Shown here in pieces: positions 37,097 through 46,530 of a DNA stretch of 61,965 bases. Within the stretch, counting starts at the first letter, position 1. Each line of letters starts with the position of its first letter. Made by a program: the position numbers and the translations under genes. The notes under the pieces were generated by a model that was not told the origin of the DNA, ran no database searches, and saw only the letters and a program-made list of their open reading frames with translations. The stretch comes from a virus: IMG/VR virus record IMGVR_UViG_3300025645_000075, positions 1 through 61,965 of that record; one strand, given 5' to 3'.

Positions 37097-40000
37097 TTAT
37101 ACTGCCAGTGATATAATTCTCAAGTCACGGAATGTAGGTACTTTCGCACTGTTGGTCGATCTCATAACAATCTTAACTTGGAACTGTGTGAATGGTGACA
37201 TAGTACCACCATCACCACCTACAAGATAACGGTATTCACGGAACACGTTCTTGTTAGTATCAACTGGTAGAACGGTTTCGGAATTAACCAGAGTCCATGC
37301 GGATCTCTTAATGTCATCACCCGCACTTGCGACTTTCCAATAAACTTGGAAGTCTGACTCAGGAGGTCTATTCGCAGCAAGTAAGATCTTCAGTCCAACA
37401 GCCTGTTCGGTAAGAGTTGTTATTTTAGTAACATGTTTTGCAGACTCAGTACCATATAGAGGGTTAGTCTCACCGACATAAGATAATGGTACATTGAAAC
37501 CATCCGTAGACGAAGAATCTTGTCTAGAGATCATGTTGTGAATAGTGTTCAACTTACAACGTTGTAAATCAATGACTGGAGACAAGTATGGATTGGTTGT
37601 CTTCAATGTTAACTGTACAGTAGTAGATCTCTCGCCATTGAGTTTACCTGCGGTTGACAGATTCTCGGTGCGTCTGTTAAATAGTGCACGAGGATTTGTG
37701 AACTCATTATTCTTCTTGTTCTCAATGATGTTATATGAACCATCTTTAACAAATCGAACTTGACTTCCTGCCAATGCGGACTGACTAGTAGTCTTAATCG
37801 ACATAGTGTAGTTAGTCTCGCCTGGTTGTTTGATATCAATCTCGGGTCTCAATACTTCGAAGTTCATGTTTCTCTGAGAAGTTACAGAAGAACCACCGAA
37901 CCACTTACGAGAGGTCGCAGATGAAGTTGCAGCATAGGTGTAACCAGAGTTATCAAAATCGATAACAGTACGTACCCCATTAACATCTGCACCGGTCAAA
38001 CCGTTACCAAAGTCAGTTGCAGAGTCGATACCTCGAATCCAAGTCTTATCACCATCTCTAAGGCCGTGACCTTTGAACATAACACGTACTGCGTTAGATC
38101 CAGAATCCACTACCAAAGGATCTTTAGACAAAGATACTGGAGGTATGTTTGCATTCTCAAGGATAGCATTACCAGAGGTTTCAAACTTAGCAACATTGAT
38201 TCTGTATGAAAGATCTTGACCACTAGAAGGTTCCCACAATTTAGCATTCTGAGATTTAAAGAATCCACCCAGAGTTGTTTGTTGTGAGATGAACGCTTCG
38301 TTAGAGTTCAATTGGTGTTCACCGACAGTTGCAACATATACGTTATAGTCCGGATCATTGTTGCCCGGTCTTAGTACGAGTGCATACTCTCCACCCGCAA
38401 CAAATACCGGATGATCAAATGTAAACGTAGTAGCATTCTGCAACATTTGTTTGTTGGTAGATCCTTCTGGAACAAGAGATACTTGACTTGCAGATAATTT
38501 CTTAGTTGCAATAATCTTACTTGAAGACGGAACGCCATTCACAGTAGGTCTCAACTCACAGAATACAGGAGCAGAAGAAGACTTACTTGCAAAGTAAACA
38601 TCAACAGATGTAATGAATACACCGGCAATTTGTTTAACCAAGAAGGTCTGCGCGATTGGATCGTTATATTCTAGTCTATTATTGGTATGTCTGTAAAGGG
38701 CACCAGCTTTACCCCGTCGAGTAGTTCTTTCTACTGGAGTTAGGTCGGCATCAGTCACCGCACCGCCCGGAGGAACTGTAGTGTCTGTTACATGATCTAC
38801 CGGAGTGATTTGGTTGAGATAATTTACCTCAGAAGTTTCACCAACATGTTCTGTAGATGATGTGGTATCACCGACCAGAGTAGAATATGTTTCGGTAGAT
38901 ACTACATCTGTAGCAATTTCTGTCGAGATAACAGATTCAGTCCATACAGTTGAACTTGAAGCAATTGTTCTATCAACATCACTGGTACTGTTACCTACGA
39001 TTTTAAGTACGCGAGTTACTTCGACTTCATCTTCATACTCTTCGAGAACACCTCTAGAGTGGAACATTGCTCTACCATAAGACATTGCAGCACTGAAGTC
39101 ATTGACATTTACGTCAAGTAATGCAAACTCACGAGGCCCTGTGTAGAAACGCATTGCTTGGTTGTTAGGTACTTCGAACGAACCAATAATACTACCTTCT
39201 GCGTCAGATATAAGGTTGGTCTTACCAGAACTATGTTCTTGGGTAGTACGTTGAACACCTTCACCATCTTCAGTACTTTTAGATGCAAGGTAATTGCGTT
39301 GAGCCCAAGTACTGAACTTATTCTGTTCCCTACAGAAAGAAGATACGTTAGAACCATCAAAGAATGGGAAGTACTGTGTATTAGGACGCAGACCTTCAGC
39401 TTTGAATTGAATATCAATCGAACGCATGAAAGGAATGACCGATACATCGATAACCTTTTTACCAACTACGTCACGGATAGTTGATTCACTCGCAATACGG
39501 TTTACTGTATTGGAAGTTGTTGTTGTTGTTGTGGTATCCGTAGTAGACTCATACGCATTTTCAGTTTCGATTGTGCGTGTGGTTTCATAAGTAGATGTGT
39601 TAACAGTCTTAACTTTATCTCTAGTTTCGGTAGTAACAACATCCCACATATCAGTGGTAATTTGTTCGGCAGTCCAAGGGTTGTAATAACCATATGAATA
39701 AGAACCTGTTCCACCTAAGCCAAAGTAAGAACCAGACCAGTTACCAGTCCAACCACCCCAATAATTATTGTTCCACCAAGAATCTATTACTGTACGTGAG
39801 ATTTCTTCTTCACGTTCACGTGATACTTCTACAGTTTCGGTATAAAGAGTTTCCACATCGGTCACATGACCGACTTCAACCCACTCACCGAGAGTTTCGG
39901 TTGTCTCGGTACCAATAAGAACAGGATCCGAACTATTGTGTGTTATCGAAGTTGATGTACCACTTACAAATGAAGTTGCAGCATCACCAGCTTCTAGGTC

Positions 40001-42979
40001 AGAAGGATCTACACCAAACCATTCGTTCTCGGAGTTGTTCCAGTTCAATGCGTGTTTGAGGTCAAATTCACTTGAACGACCCACAACAGTTTCACCAATC
40101 TTCTGAGTCTCTTTCCAAGAATCAGTTTCCGGAGAAAGTTCTACACTACCGACAATGGTAGGAACATAGAAAGGTGCGAGGTTTTCTGTACCAGAAGCGA
40201 GTTCTTGCGCTTCATATGCAATTTCGGTATGGTTCAACATAACGAAGTCACCGAATACACCGGTACGTAGTTGACCGACATGATCACTGTCATAGAAAAG
40301 ATCTGCACAGTCTTCTACAAAAGTAGGACGTAACAGTTTACCTCTCTTGTCAATCGCAGCACGATATTCAGGAGACTTAGTTTGAGAATGAGAATGTGAC
40401 TTGAAGTTGTCCACAAAGAATCCAGACTTAGCACGATCATTACCCGCAGAATCCAAAACATTCATCATTTTAGTATTCAATTCGAGAAGTGACAATGTAG
40501 TCATTTCTTCAAGACGATCAACTTTTTCTTCTAGTTTGTTGATGTCCTGCATCGTATAACCCTTACGTGGAATAAGAGTTGTTCTCAAATCCTGAGTGTG
40601 CATGGTATTAGCATTCAGTTTCAGTTTATAAAGATCAATACAATCCACAGGAACATCAGGGTATTTCGGACTCAACGAAGAAGAACCGGTGATATAACGA
40701 AGTTCACCTTGTTTAGATATTACCAGACGGTCTGCACGAGGTAAGTAGTATTCGGCATCTGTAGTGATAGTATCGGTAGGTACCGGAAGAGGACAAATTG
40801 AACCAGCAGAAAATGAACCAGAGCCATCAGTTGAAGGACGGAAGTCGATTGCATCACGTAGTGACAGAAGACCACCATCAGGCAATTTCTGGCCAGGAAC
40901 TTTAAGATAATCCAATTGACCATCATAAGAGTTCACAGCATAGAACTGCCCACTTACCGAAGGTTCGAAATATTTATATCGTACAAATACGGATTGACCT
41001 GCACTATCAAAACCACCACCAGAATAGATTAATCTACTGTCATCTTGGTGAGTAGTACGGTTACCCGCATCGAATAAGAAACTGGTGAATACATCTTCAC
41101 CATCAGAATCATTAAGAGATACACGTTGAATACTATAGACATCAGATTTACCGAGAGGAAGGAAATATACACCTGCGCCATCAGAGTCTAATGAAGCAGT
41201 TACCACGGTTTCGGTCAGTGTCTTTGTTTTAACACTTGCGTTAGTTTTTCTTATGAATACAATTGCTTCATATGCAACACCATTCGACAACCCACTGAAC
41301 AAAATGTCTGTGTTTCCGGATTGGATATTTGATGCAACACTTGAAGGTGCAAACTCAGTTGCAGAAGCAACAAGGATATCACTTTCATTAACAAAACGTT
41401 CACCAGCATCGGTCAGTGTGATTGTGTGACTAGTACCAGAAGCCGTAAAGTTGTACTTCTTCATAAATGTCATAGTGACATCAGTGAAAGACTTGGGTCG
41501 TCTTAATGGAGTATCAAACAGTAAAGCATTTTTCTTAGGTTCATGTACAATACTTCCGCCATTACCTGTTACTTGAACAAGGTTTATGTAGTGAGTATTG
41601 GTCGAAGATTTAATAGATTTGACATCACGTAAACTATAATTATAGTTATCTCGTTGGATGTCGAATAAATGTGCCTTGTATAAAGGTGGTCTCACATAGG
41701 TGTATCCACCAGTACGAAGTCCTGTGGAACCTTCGGTCAATGCACGAATGTGTGCAGTACCGATTGCACTATCTGCACCATCAAAACCCGCATATAATGT
41801 CACCTCTTCGCAAGTATCAATATCCAACATACCAACACCACTATCGAAATAGTAGTAGTTCCCGTAGTCGATACCAATCTGTTCTTCTTCTCTTGCAATA
41901 GTGTCTCTTGCTTTAGGAATCGGTATATTGCGAGTAGCAGTAGTTGCAGCTCTATATCCATCGATATATGCTGTGCCTGGATCTACCTTCAACATCAATG
42001 TAGATGATGCGTTTGTACCATTAGGTTCTACGCGAAGTTTCCAATACTTCTGGATGAAGTCTCCATTAATCTCTCGGACACGTGTAGCAACGTGATTCCG
42101 GACTCTATTGAAACCTTCATCATCAGATTGTTGATCGACTAATCTACCACCTTCGATACGACCGAAATACACGAAGGTATCTCCGGTCACCATCTGGTCT
42201 CGTCTAGTAAGAACAAGTCGGATACGATAACGGTCTGCGCCAGGCGAAGCACGGTTAGGAGTTACATTTTGATTGTCATACAGTGCATCAGTATCGGATA
42301 CTGTTATAATGTCTTGAATAACTTTAAAACCAATATCTGCTGTCTGGAAATTCTTATACTTATCAAGGAATAGACTCTGTTTAGGACAGAATACAAAGTG
42401 TCCTTGAACATAAAATTCTGATTGTCCAACTTCAACCTGAGAACCATATCCGACTGCCGGATTGGTAGATGTGTTGATTGTTTGAACTGTTAAGTTAATG
42501 TTAGACCCGTTGGAGAGTACTTCGCCAGGCGTAACAAAGGTACTAGTAGTAAGTGGTAGACTAGGACTCTGTGTATTTGGATTGTCCAAGTACTGGACAA
42601 AAAGAGTATCAGGGTCACTGTTCACAGAAGCAACTGCTTCATAGATCTTGACTTTGATACTCGAATCCGCACCAGTTAACACGACACCCTTCAATGCACT
42701 TACAGTATCAAAAGAGTTATTTTGATCGTTCTCTATTTTGATGAACGCATAATGGTTGTTAGGTGCAACACCACCAGCTTTAGTAGGAACACCATCCTTT
42801 TGGAATATGTTATCAGCAAACCTTTTAATTTCTTTTTGGATGATGGTCTGCATCTGTGTAAGTTCACGTGCTTGCAATGCACGACCGGCATTGAACAAGA
42901 TACGTGAGTAATTATCACTATCCGCGTGATCATCCTTGTAGGTTGATCTGAATGTTTGTTCTGTAAATGTGTTTGGCAT
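37097..42979 (-). CDS. Giant baseplate-associated structural protein, 1960 aa (DUF4815-like)
   Basis: N-terminus FNAGRALQARELTQMQTIIQKEIKRFADNIFQKDGVPTKAG is the DUF4815-type signature. Further blocks: YRIRLVLTRRDQ, FRPSTDGSGSF, ENLAPFYVPTIVGSVELSPETDSW, IPFMRSIDIQFKAEGLRPNTQYFPFFDG, DPIAQTFLV..GVFITSVDVYFASK. In the middle (about residues 1040-1160) is a low-complexity stretch: a Trp/Gly/Tyr-rich segment flanked by Thr/Glu/Val-rich sequence and a run of Thr. Likely takes the T4 gp10-type wedge/fiber-anchor role in marine relatives; I cannot prove its location. Confidence 0.8.
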   Translation of the reverse strand: MPNTFTEQTFRSTYKDDHADSDNYSRILFNAGRALQARELTQMQTIIQKEIKRFADNIFQKDGVPTKAGGVAPNNHYAFIKIENDQNNSFDTVSALKGVVLTGADSSIKVKIYEAVASVNSDPDTLFVQYLDNPNTQSPSLPLTTSTFVTPGEVLSNGSNINLTVQTINTSTNPAVGYGSQVEVGQSEFYVQGHFVFCPKQSLFLDKYKNFQTADIGFKVIQDIITVSDTDALYDNQNVTPNRASPGADRYRIRLVLTRRDQMVTGDTFVYFGRIEGGRLVDQQSDDEGFNRVRNHVATRVREINGDFIQKYWKLRVEPNGTNASSTLMLKVDPGTAYIDGYRAATTATRNIPIPKARDTIAREEEQIGIDYGNYYYFDSGVGMLDIDTCEEVTLYAGFDGADSAIGTAHIRALTEGSTGLRTGGYTYVRPPLYKAHLFDIQRDNYNYSLRDVKSIKSSTNTHYINLVQVTGNGGSIVHEPKKNALLFDTPLRRPKSFTDVTMTFMKKYNFTASGTSHTITLTDAGERFVNESDILVASATEFAPSSVASNIQSGNTDILFSGLSNGVAYEAIVFIRKTNASVKTKTLTETVVTASLDSDGAGVYFLPLGKSDVYSIQRVSLNDSDGEDVFTSFLFDAGNRTTHQDDSRLIYSGGGFDSAGQSVFVRYKYFEPSVSGQFYAVNSYDGQLDYLKVPGQKLPDGGLLSLRDAIDFRPSTDGSGSFSAGSICPLPVPTDTITTDAEYYLPRADRLVISKQGELRYITGSSSLSPKYPDVPVDCIDLYKLKLNANTMHTQDLRTTLIPRKGYTMQDINKLEEKVDRLEEMTTLSLLELNTKMMNVLDSAGNDRAKSGFFVDNFKSHSHSQTKSPEYRAAIDKRGKLLRPTFVEDCADLFYDSDHVGQLRTGVFGDFVMLNHTEIAYEAQELASGTENLAPFYVPTIVGSVELSPETDSWKETQKIGETVVGRSSEFDLKHALNWNNSENEWFGVDPSDLEAGDAATSFVSGTSTSITHNSSDPVLIGTETTETLGEWVEVGHVTDVETLYTETVEVSREREEEISRTVIDSWWNNNYWGGWTGNWSGSYFGLGGTGSYSYGYYNPWTAEQITTDMWDVVTTETRDKVKTVNTSTYETTRTIETENAYESTTDTTTTTTTSNTVNRIASESTIRDVVGKKVIDVSVIPFMRSIDIQFKAEGLRPNTQYFPFFDGSNVSSFCREQNKFSTWAQRNYLASKSTEDGEGVQRTTQEHSSGKTNLISDAEGSIIGSFEVPNNQAMRFYTGPREFALLDVNVNDFSAAMSYGRAMFHSRGVLEEYEDEVEVTRVLKIVGNSTSDVDRTIASSSTVWTESVISTEIATDVVSTETYSTLVGDTTSSTEHVGETSEVNYLNQITPVDHVTDTTVPPGGAVTDADLTPVERTTRRGKAGALYRHTNNRLEYNDPIAQTFLVKQIAGVFITSVDVYFASKSSSAPVFCELRPTVNGVPSSSKIIATKKLSASQVSLVPEGSTNKQMLQNATTFTFDHPVFVAGGEYALVLRPGNNDPDYNVYVATVGEHQLNSNEAFISQQTTLGGFFKSQNAKLWEPSSGQDLSYRINVAKFETSGNAILENANIPPVSLSKDPLVVDSGSNAVRVMFKGHGLRDGDKTWIRGIDSATDFGNGLTGADVNGVRTVIDFDNSGYTYAATSSATSRKWFGGSSVTSQRNMNFEVLRPEIDIKQPGETNYTMSIKTTSQSALAGSQVRFVKDGSYNIIENKKNNEFTNPRALFNRRTENLSTAGKLNGERSTTVQLTLKTTNPYLSPVIDLQRCKLNTIHNMISRQDSSSTDGFNVPLSYVGETNPLYGTESAKHVTKITTLTEQAVGLKILLAANRPPESDFQVYWKVASAGDDIKRSAWTLVNSETVLPVDTNKNVFREYRYLVGGDGGTMSPFTQFQVKIVMRSTNSAKVPTFRDLRIISLAV

Positions 42980-42988
42980 TTCTTAATC

Positions 42989-44359
42989 CTAGATAGTAAT
43001 TACGATTTTCAGGTCTTCGGTTTGATCGGTGGATCGCGTTACAGCTGAACGGTTATCAATATATAGTAGATCCCCAGTGTACGGATTAAACTCACCGTCT
43101 ACTTTACTGGTTATCGAACCGTTAATATTTGTGTTACCTACCACCTGAATTTCTTCTGCAACTTGGAAGGAAGTGAATCCAGTTGTTTCGTTTTGATGAT
43201 ACCAGATTGTATCCGAATCATTAGTGTTGTCGATGATTGCAACTGCGCCAGAAGTAACACCTTGAATCTGAGATTTTTGCACAATAGACTTGACAAATCC
43301 TGATCCATCGTGTATAATACTATTAAGTGCCAGGGCGGAAGTAGATGTAAGTAAAACACCTTCTGCACTATCAACTCTTGGATTGCGTACCAATAATACT
43401 TGACGGAATATCTCGTCACCAGTAATAAAGTCACCGTTTTCAATACCATCTGGTTTGGAGTTAAACATAACACCATTTGCCTTCAGGTCAATAACAGGAT
43501 TAGATCCAACACCAGATGCTTGTCCCAATACAGGACGAACAATACAAGAGTCACCACCACCACCAGAAATTAATACGTTTGCATAGTCGTAACCACTACC
43601 AAAGTAAGAGTTGCCCGAGTTACCCGCAGAGTCGGCCTTGACCTTGATGTCTACGATAGTCTCACCCGCACGTACCGCATAAGCAATCGCACCAGTACCA
43701 TTACCCACGATACTTACCGAAGGTGGAGATGTATAACCAGATCCACCATTAGTTACTTTATAACCAACGATTTGTCCTTTTACCGCAGCGTTCTGGACTA
43801 GTTGTTGTTGTAGATCTTCGGCAGGAGAATCCGAGTCGGTTGAACCAACAAATCTTACAGGCATATATGCAGATGACAAAAACTTATCTGCACGTAATGC
43901 ACCGATAGAGTAAAGGAACTTCCACGTGTAACCATCCGCAGTACGGAATGGTGTACCGGTAGTGTTACCAGTAGGTTGGTTGGTAGATAACTGCGAAGAA
44001 CCATCCTGTTTCTTACCCTGTTCCAAACAGATGTAAATCTCGTTATTCGAGTTGATTACATAGAAAGGATTCTCGGGGAAACCTACATCGTTATCATCAT
44101 ATGCAGAGTAGATAAGGTTAGCAACCCATATTCTACGTGGAATTACATATGAGGCATCTTCGATGAGTTTTGCAGATTGCAAAGAACTTCTTGCCTGTCT
44201 GACAGAACGTGAATCATTAGTAGGAACAGTCGCAAGATCAGAAGCATTCCAATCTTCGGATCTACCAATGGCCGCATAGTATCTTACAGAAGAAGAGTCT
44301 AAGTCCGTAAGAAGATCATCTAAGACCTGTTTTTTAAATTGATCGGTAATTACTGGCAT
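42989..44359 (-). CDS. 8: gp8 baseplate wedge
   Basis: 456 aa (T4: 334). Blocks: VRYYAAIGRSEDW (T4: IFITFGRSEPW), VIPRRIWVANLIYS (T4: AVIPRRDW), DGYTWKFLYSI (T4: DGYVWEYLFEI), and the end DLLYIDNRSAVTRSTDQTEDLKIVITI (T4: EMIYMENRPPIIMAMDQTEEINILFTF). The extra length is a NGGSGYTSPPSVSIVGNGTGA module (about residues 203-230) and a QGVTSGAVAIIDNTNDSDTI module. Possible late promoter GATAAATA at 44399-44406. Confidence 0.9.
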   Translation of the reverse strand: MPVITDQFKKQVLDDLLTDLDSSSVRYYAAIGRSEDWNASDLATVPTNDSRSVRQARSSLQSAKLIEDASYVIPRRIWVANLIYSAYDDNDVGFPENPFYVINSNNEIYICLEQGKKQDGSSQLSTNQPTGNTTGTPFRTADGYTWKFLYSIGALRADKFLSSAYMPVRFVGSTDSDSPAEDLQQQLVQNAAVKGQIVGYKVTNGGSGYTSPPSVSIVGNGTGAIAYAVRAGETIVDIKVKADSAGNSGNSYFGSGYDYANVLISGGGGDSCIVRPVLGQASGVGSNPVIDLKANGVMFNSKPDGIENGDFITGDEIFRQVLLVRNPRVDSAEGVLLTSTSALALNSIIHDGSGFVKSIVQKSQIQGVTSGAVAIIDNTNDSDTIWYHQNETTGFTSFQVAEEIQVVGNTNINGSITSKVDGEFNPYTGDLLYIDNRSAVTRSTDQTEDLKIVITI

Positions 44360-44372
44360 TTTTTATATATTC

Positions 44373-45374
44373 CTACGAAGTTGTTACGTTATCAGTTTTA
44401 TTTATCACAATCCACTGAGTCCCAAACCACATCAAAGTAACAGATTCGTTCTGTGGTAGTATAAGACTTGCATACGCAGCAAGATTACTTGAAGTTTCGT
44501 TAATAGTTTGCGTACCCGCACCTTTATTAACAAGATATTTAACTTCACCATTTAGTCCAGATGTACCACTTGCTAAACTGTGTGCACCGGTAGTACCATT
44601 GGTGAATAATGTTATTGGTGAATTTGCACTTACAGTACCACCACCTGTCGAAATACCCTGTGTTTTTAATACAAATTTAGAGTCAACTTTAACTCCACCA
44701 TTACCCGAACCCTTGAGTGATAGTGCGGAGTTTGCTTCACCCGCAGCTTGCACTATTGCAGGTACGTTAGTGGGGGAGTTACCAATTCGAATAAAGTTTG
44801 TTGCAGAACCGGAGTCTTGGAATTGTATTAATTCGTTACCCGCACTATCAAGAATCTCTTTACCGATAACCGGAGAGTTAAGAGTAGGATTCTGAAGTGT
44901 CTTGTTCTTTAATATTGCGGTGTGGTTATTAAATACAAAAGTATCTGCCGCACCCAACAGTGGTAATGTAATTGTTCTATTCGCAGCCAACTCATTCACT
45001 GCAACCACATATCTGTGATTCGATGAAGTGTCATTAATCTGTGGGGTAGTCAAAATAGGACTTAGTAAAGTCTTGTTAGACAATGTTTGTGTTGCAGAGT
45101 CCATAACCAATGCACCAGAATAGTTCGGTATTGTAACCGTGTTATCTGCTGTTGGGTTAGCGACTTGCAAACGAGTCTCAAAATTGTTCTCGACAGATCC
45201 TTCGAATATAATACCCGAAGAGTCAAAGTCGATCAACGCCATCAGAGATGCACCATCTCCAAGTTTGCTGTAGATCTCTTGGAAGTTTTGTTCAATCTTC
45301 AACGATGCAGTACGAAGTGTATCACCCGTACCATCGTTCGCGATTGTGCCTCTGTTTAATACTTGTCTAGTCAT
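44373..45374 (-). CDS. gp9/gp10-like baseplate protein
   Basis: 333 aa. The N-terminal 45 residues QVLNRGTIANDGTGDTLRTASLKIEQNFQEIYSKLGDGAS match the short N-terminal module that T4 gp9 and gp10 share (gp10: NIGNVVDDGTGDYLRKGGIKINENFDELYYELGDGD). The remainder is beta-rich with TLSNKTLLSPILTTPQI fiber-like repeats and a C-terminal QTINETSSNLAAYASLILPQNESVTLMWFGTQWIVI module. Likely a wedge periphery or fiber socket. A late promoter is 29 nt upstream. Confidence 0.65.
   Translation of the reverse strand: MTRQVLNRGTIANDGTGDTLRTASLKIEQNFQEIYSKLGDGASLMALIDFDSSGIIFEGSVENNFETRLQVANPTADNTVTIPNYSGALVMDSATQTLSNKTLLSPILTTPQINDTSSNHRYVVAVNELAANRTITLPLLGAADTFVFNNHTAILKNKTLQNPTLNSPVIGKEILDSAGNELIQFQDSGSATNFIRIGNSPTNVPAIVQAAGEANSALSLKGSGNGGVKVDSKFVLKTQGISTGGGTVSANSPITLFTNGTTGAHSLASGTSGLNGEVKYLVNKGAGTQTINETSSNLAAYASLILPQNESVTLMWFGTQWIVINKTDNVTTS
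44399..44406 (-). promoter_or_regulatory. Possible late promoter GATAAATA before gp8
   Basis: Seven of eight matches on the minus strand, 40 nt upstream of the gp8 ATG, within the 3' end of the gp10-like gene. Confidence 0.35.
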
Positions 45375-45402
45375 TCTCTTTTTACCTAAAGATTATATGT
45401 TC

Positions 45403-45410
45403 TATTTATA
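45403..45410 (-). promoter_or_regulatory. Late promoter TATAAATA before the gp9/gp10-like gene
   Basis: Exact octamer on the minus strand in the 46-nt gap after gp7. Confidence 0.8.
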
Positions 45411-45420
45411 CTAATAATTG

Positions 45421-46530
45421 TTATCTATTACTTTCTATTACTTCACGGAGAGAAATTTCTCCATCAGAATCTCCGACCGGAGTCTGGAATAGATTATTAT
45501 CAGAATCTATACGAGAAACCTGTGGGTTCCACGTGAAGGTTTCTTGATCTATACTTTCTGTAGATGATAAATCGAATCCAGAGTAAGTAGTTGAACCGTC
45601 ACTATCATCATCCAACGTTGGGGAATCAGGCGTGAGGTATTCACCAAGACTTGAATACAGTCTATCGAGGTTATCGATTGTAAGATCTTGCACGTCATTC
45701 AGGTCATTACCCATAGGTATACCCAGATACAATTCACTTGAGTCTCTGGCCAGACCTGCACTACTACCCATATTTGTTCGGAACTTCAAAGTTCCTCCTT
45801 CATCGGTCGCACCAAAGTCGAATAGTGCGGTATGTTGTTGGAAACCAAGTGGTGATAATCCACCAATACCTTCCAATACAATCGGTGGTTTGATTGCTTC
45901 GCCCGGATCATACTGTAACTGATCTATTGATGCAGTACCTACGATTTGAGTGAGACCACCAAGGTACATACCGGCAGGATGCACCATGAGTTTATATGCA
46001 TCACGCCATTGCGCAAGAGAAAGTTCTGATCTAATCTGTATTGCGTAGGTTTGATATAGTTTATTGTCAGTAAGGTACCTTGCACTCTCTGCACCAACCT
46101 TAGACTCATTCAACTTGAATATGTATTGTTTTGTGTAAACAACATCTGGTTCAATGTCAAAGAAAGTTTTAAAGAATTGTCGAATACTGTATCTAGTACC
46201 TTTGGCACGATACAGATAACTTGAGTATTTTACTGCGGTTCTTTTATCAACAAACCCTTGAAAGTAATTCTGACCTAACAGATACTCATCTTCAAAATAA
46301 GTAAGAAGATCCAAATCTGTTTGTGACACATCTCGCGTCTCGAACATGTTGTTCAAAAAACGAGTCAACGAATCTTCTTGATTCTCAAAGTCAAAGTAGG
46401 CCTTGATGAAACTTACAAACTTAGGATACTCTGCAAGGATATGCGAAGGTAAGACGGACTCGATCTGATCCGCTCTCAGATTGATGTCACGTCTTGTAGT
46501 ATCTTTATGTGTTTTATCGAATATTGACAT
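45421..46530 (-). CDS. 7: gp7-like baseplate wedge, short form
   Basis: 369 aa against about 1032 in T4. It resembles only the gp7 C-terminal region: YFDFENQEDSLTRFLNN, DLLTYFEDEYLLGQNYFQGFVDKRTAVKYSSYLYRAKGTRYSIRQFFKTFFDIEP (T4: HAWEYLWSEIYKRN...KRDAVARFFESRSYDFYSTKGIEASYKFLFKVLYNEE), and WRDAYKLMVHPAGM. Order 8-7-6 agrees with T4. The C-terminal acidic tail (LTPDSPTLDDDSDGST) is phage-specific. Confidence 0.78.
   Translation of the reverse strand: MSIFDKTHKDTTRRDINLRADQIESVLPSHILAEYPKFVSFIKAYFDFENQEDSLTRFLNNMFETRDVSQTDLDLLTYFEDEYLLGQNYFQGFVDKRTAVKYSSYLYRAKGTRYSIRQFFKTFFDIEPDVVYTKQYIFKLNESKVGAESARYLTDNKLYQTYAIQIRSELSLAQWRDAYKLMVHPAGMYLGGLTQIVGTASIDQLQYDPGEAIKPPIVLEGIGGLSPLGFQQHTALFDFGATDEGGTLKFRTNMGSSAGLARDSSELYLGIPMGNDLNDVQDLTIDNLDRLYSSLGEYLTPDSPTLDDDSDGSTTYSGFDLSSTESIDQETFTWNPQVSRIDSDNNLFQTPVGDSDGEISLREVIESNR

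Noticed and set aside
40971-40978. Internal TATTTATA (late promoter octamer) in the 1960-aa gene
   Set aside because: Encodes part of a conserved YKYF segment, is far from any downstream start and is likely chance.
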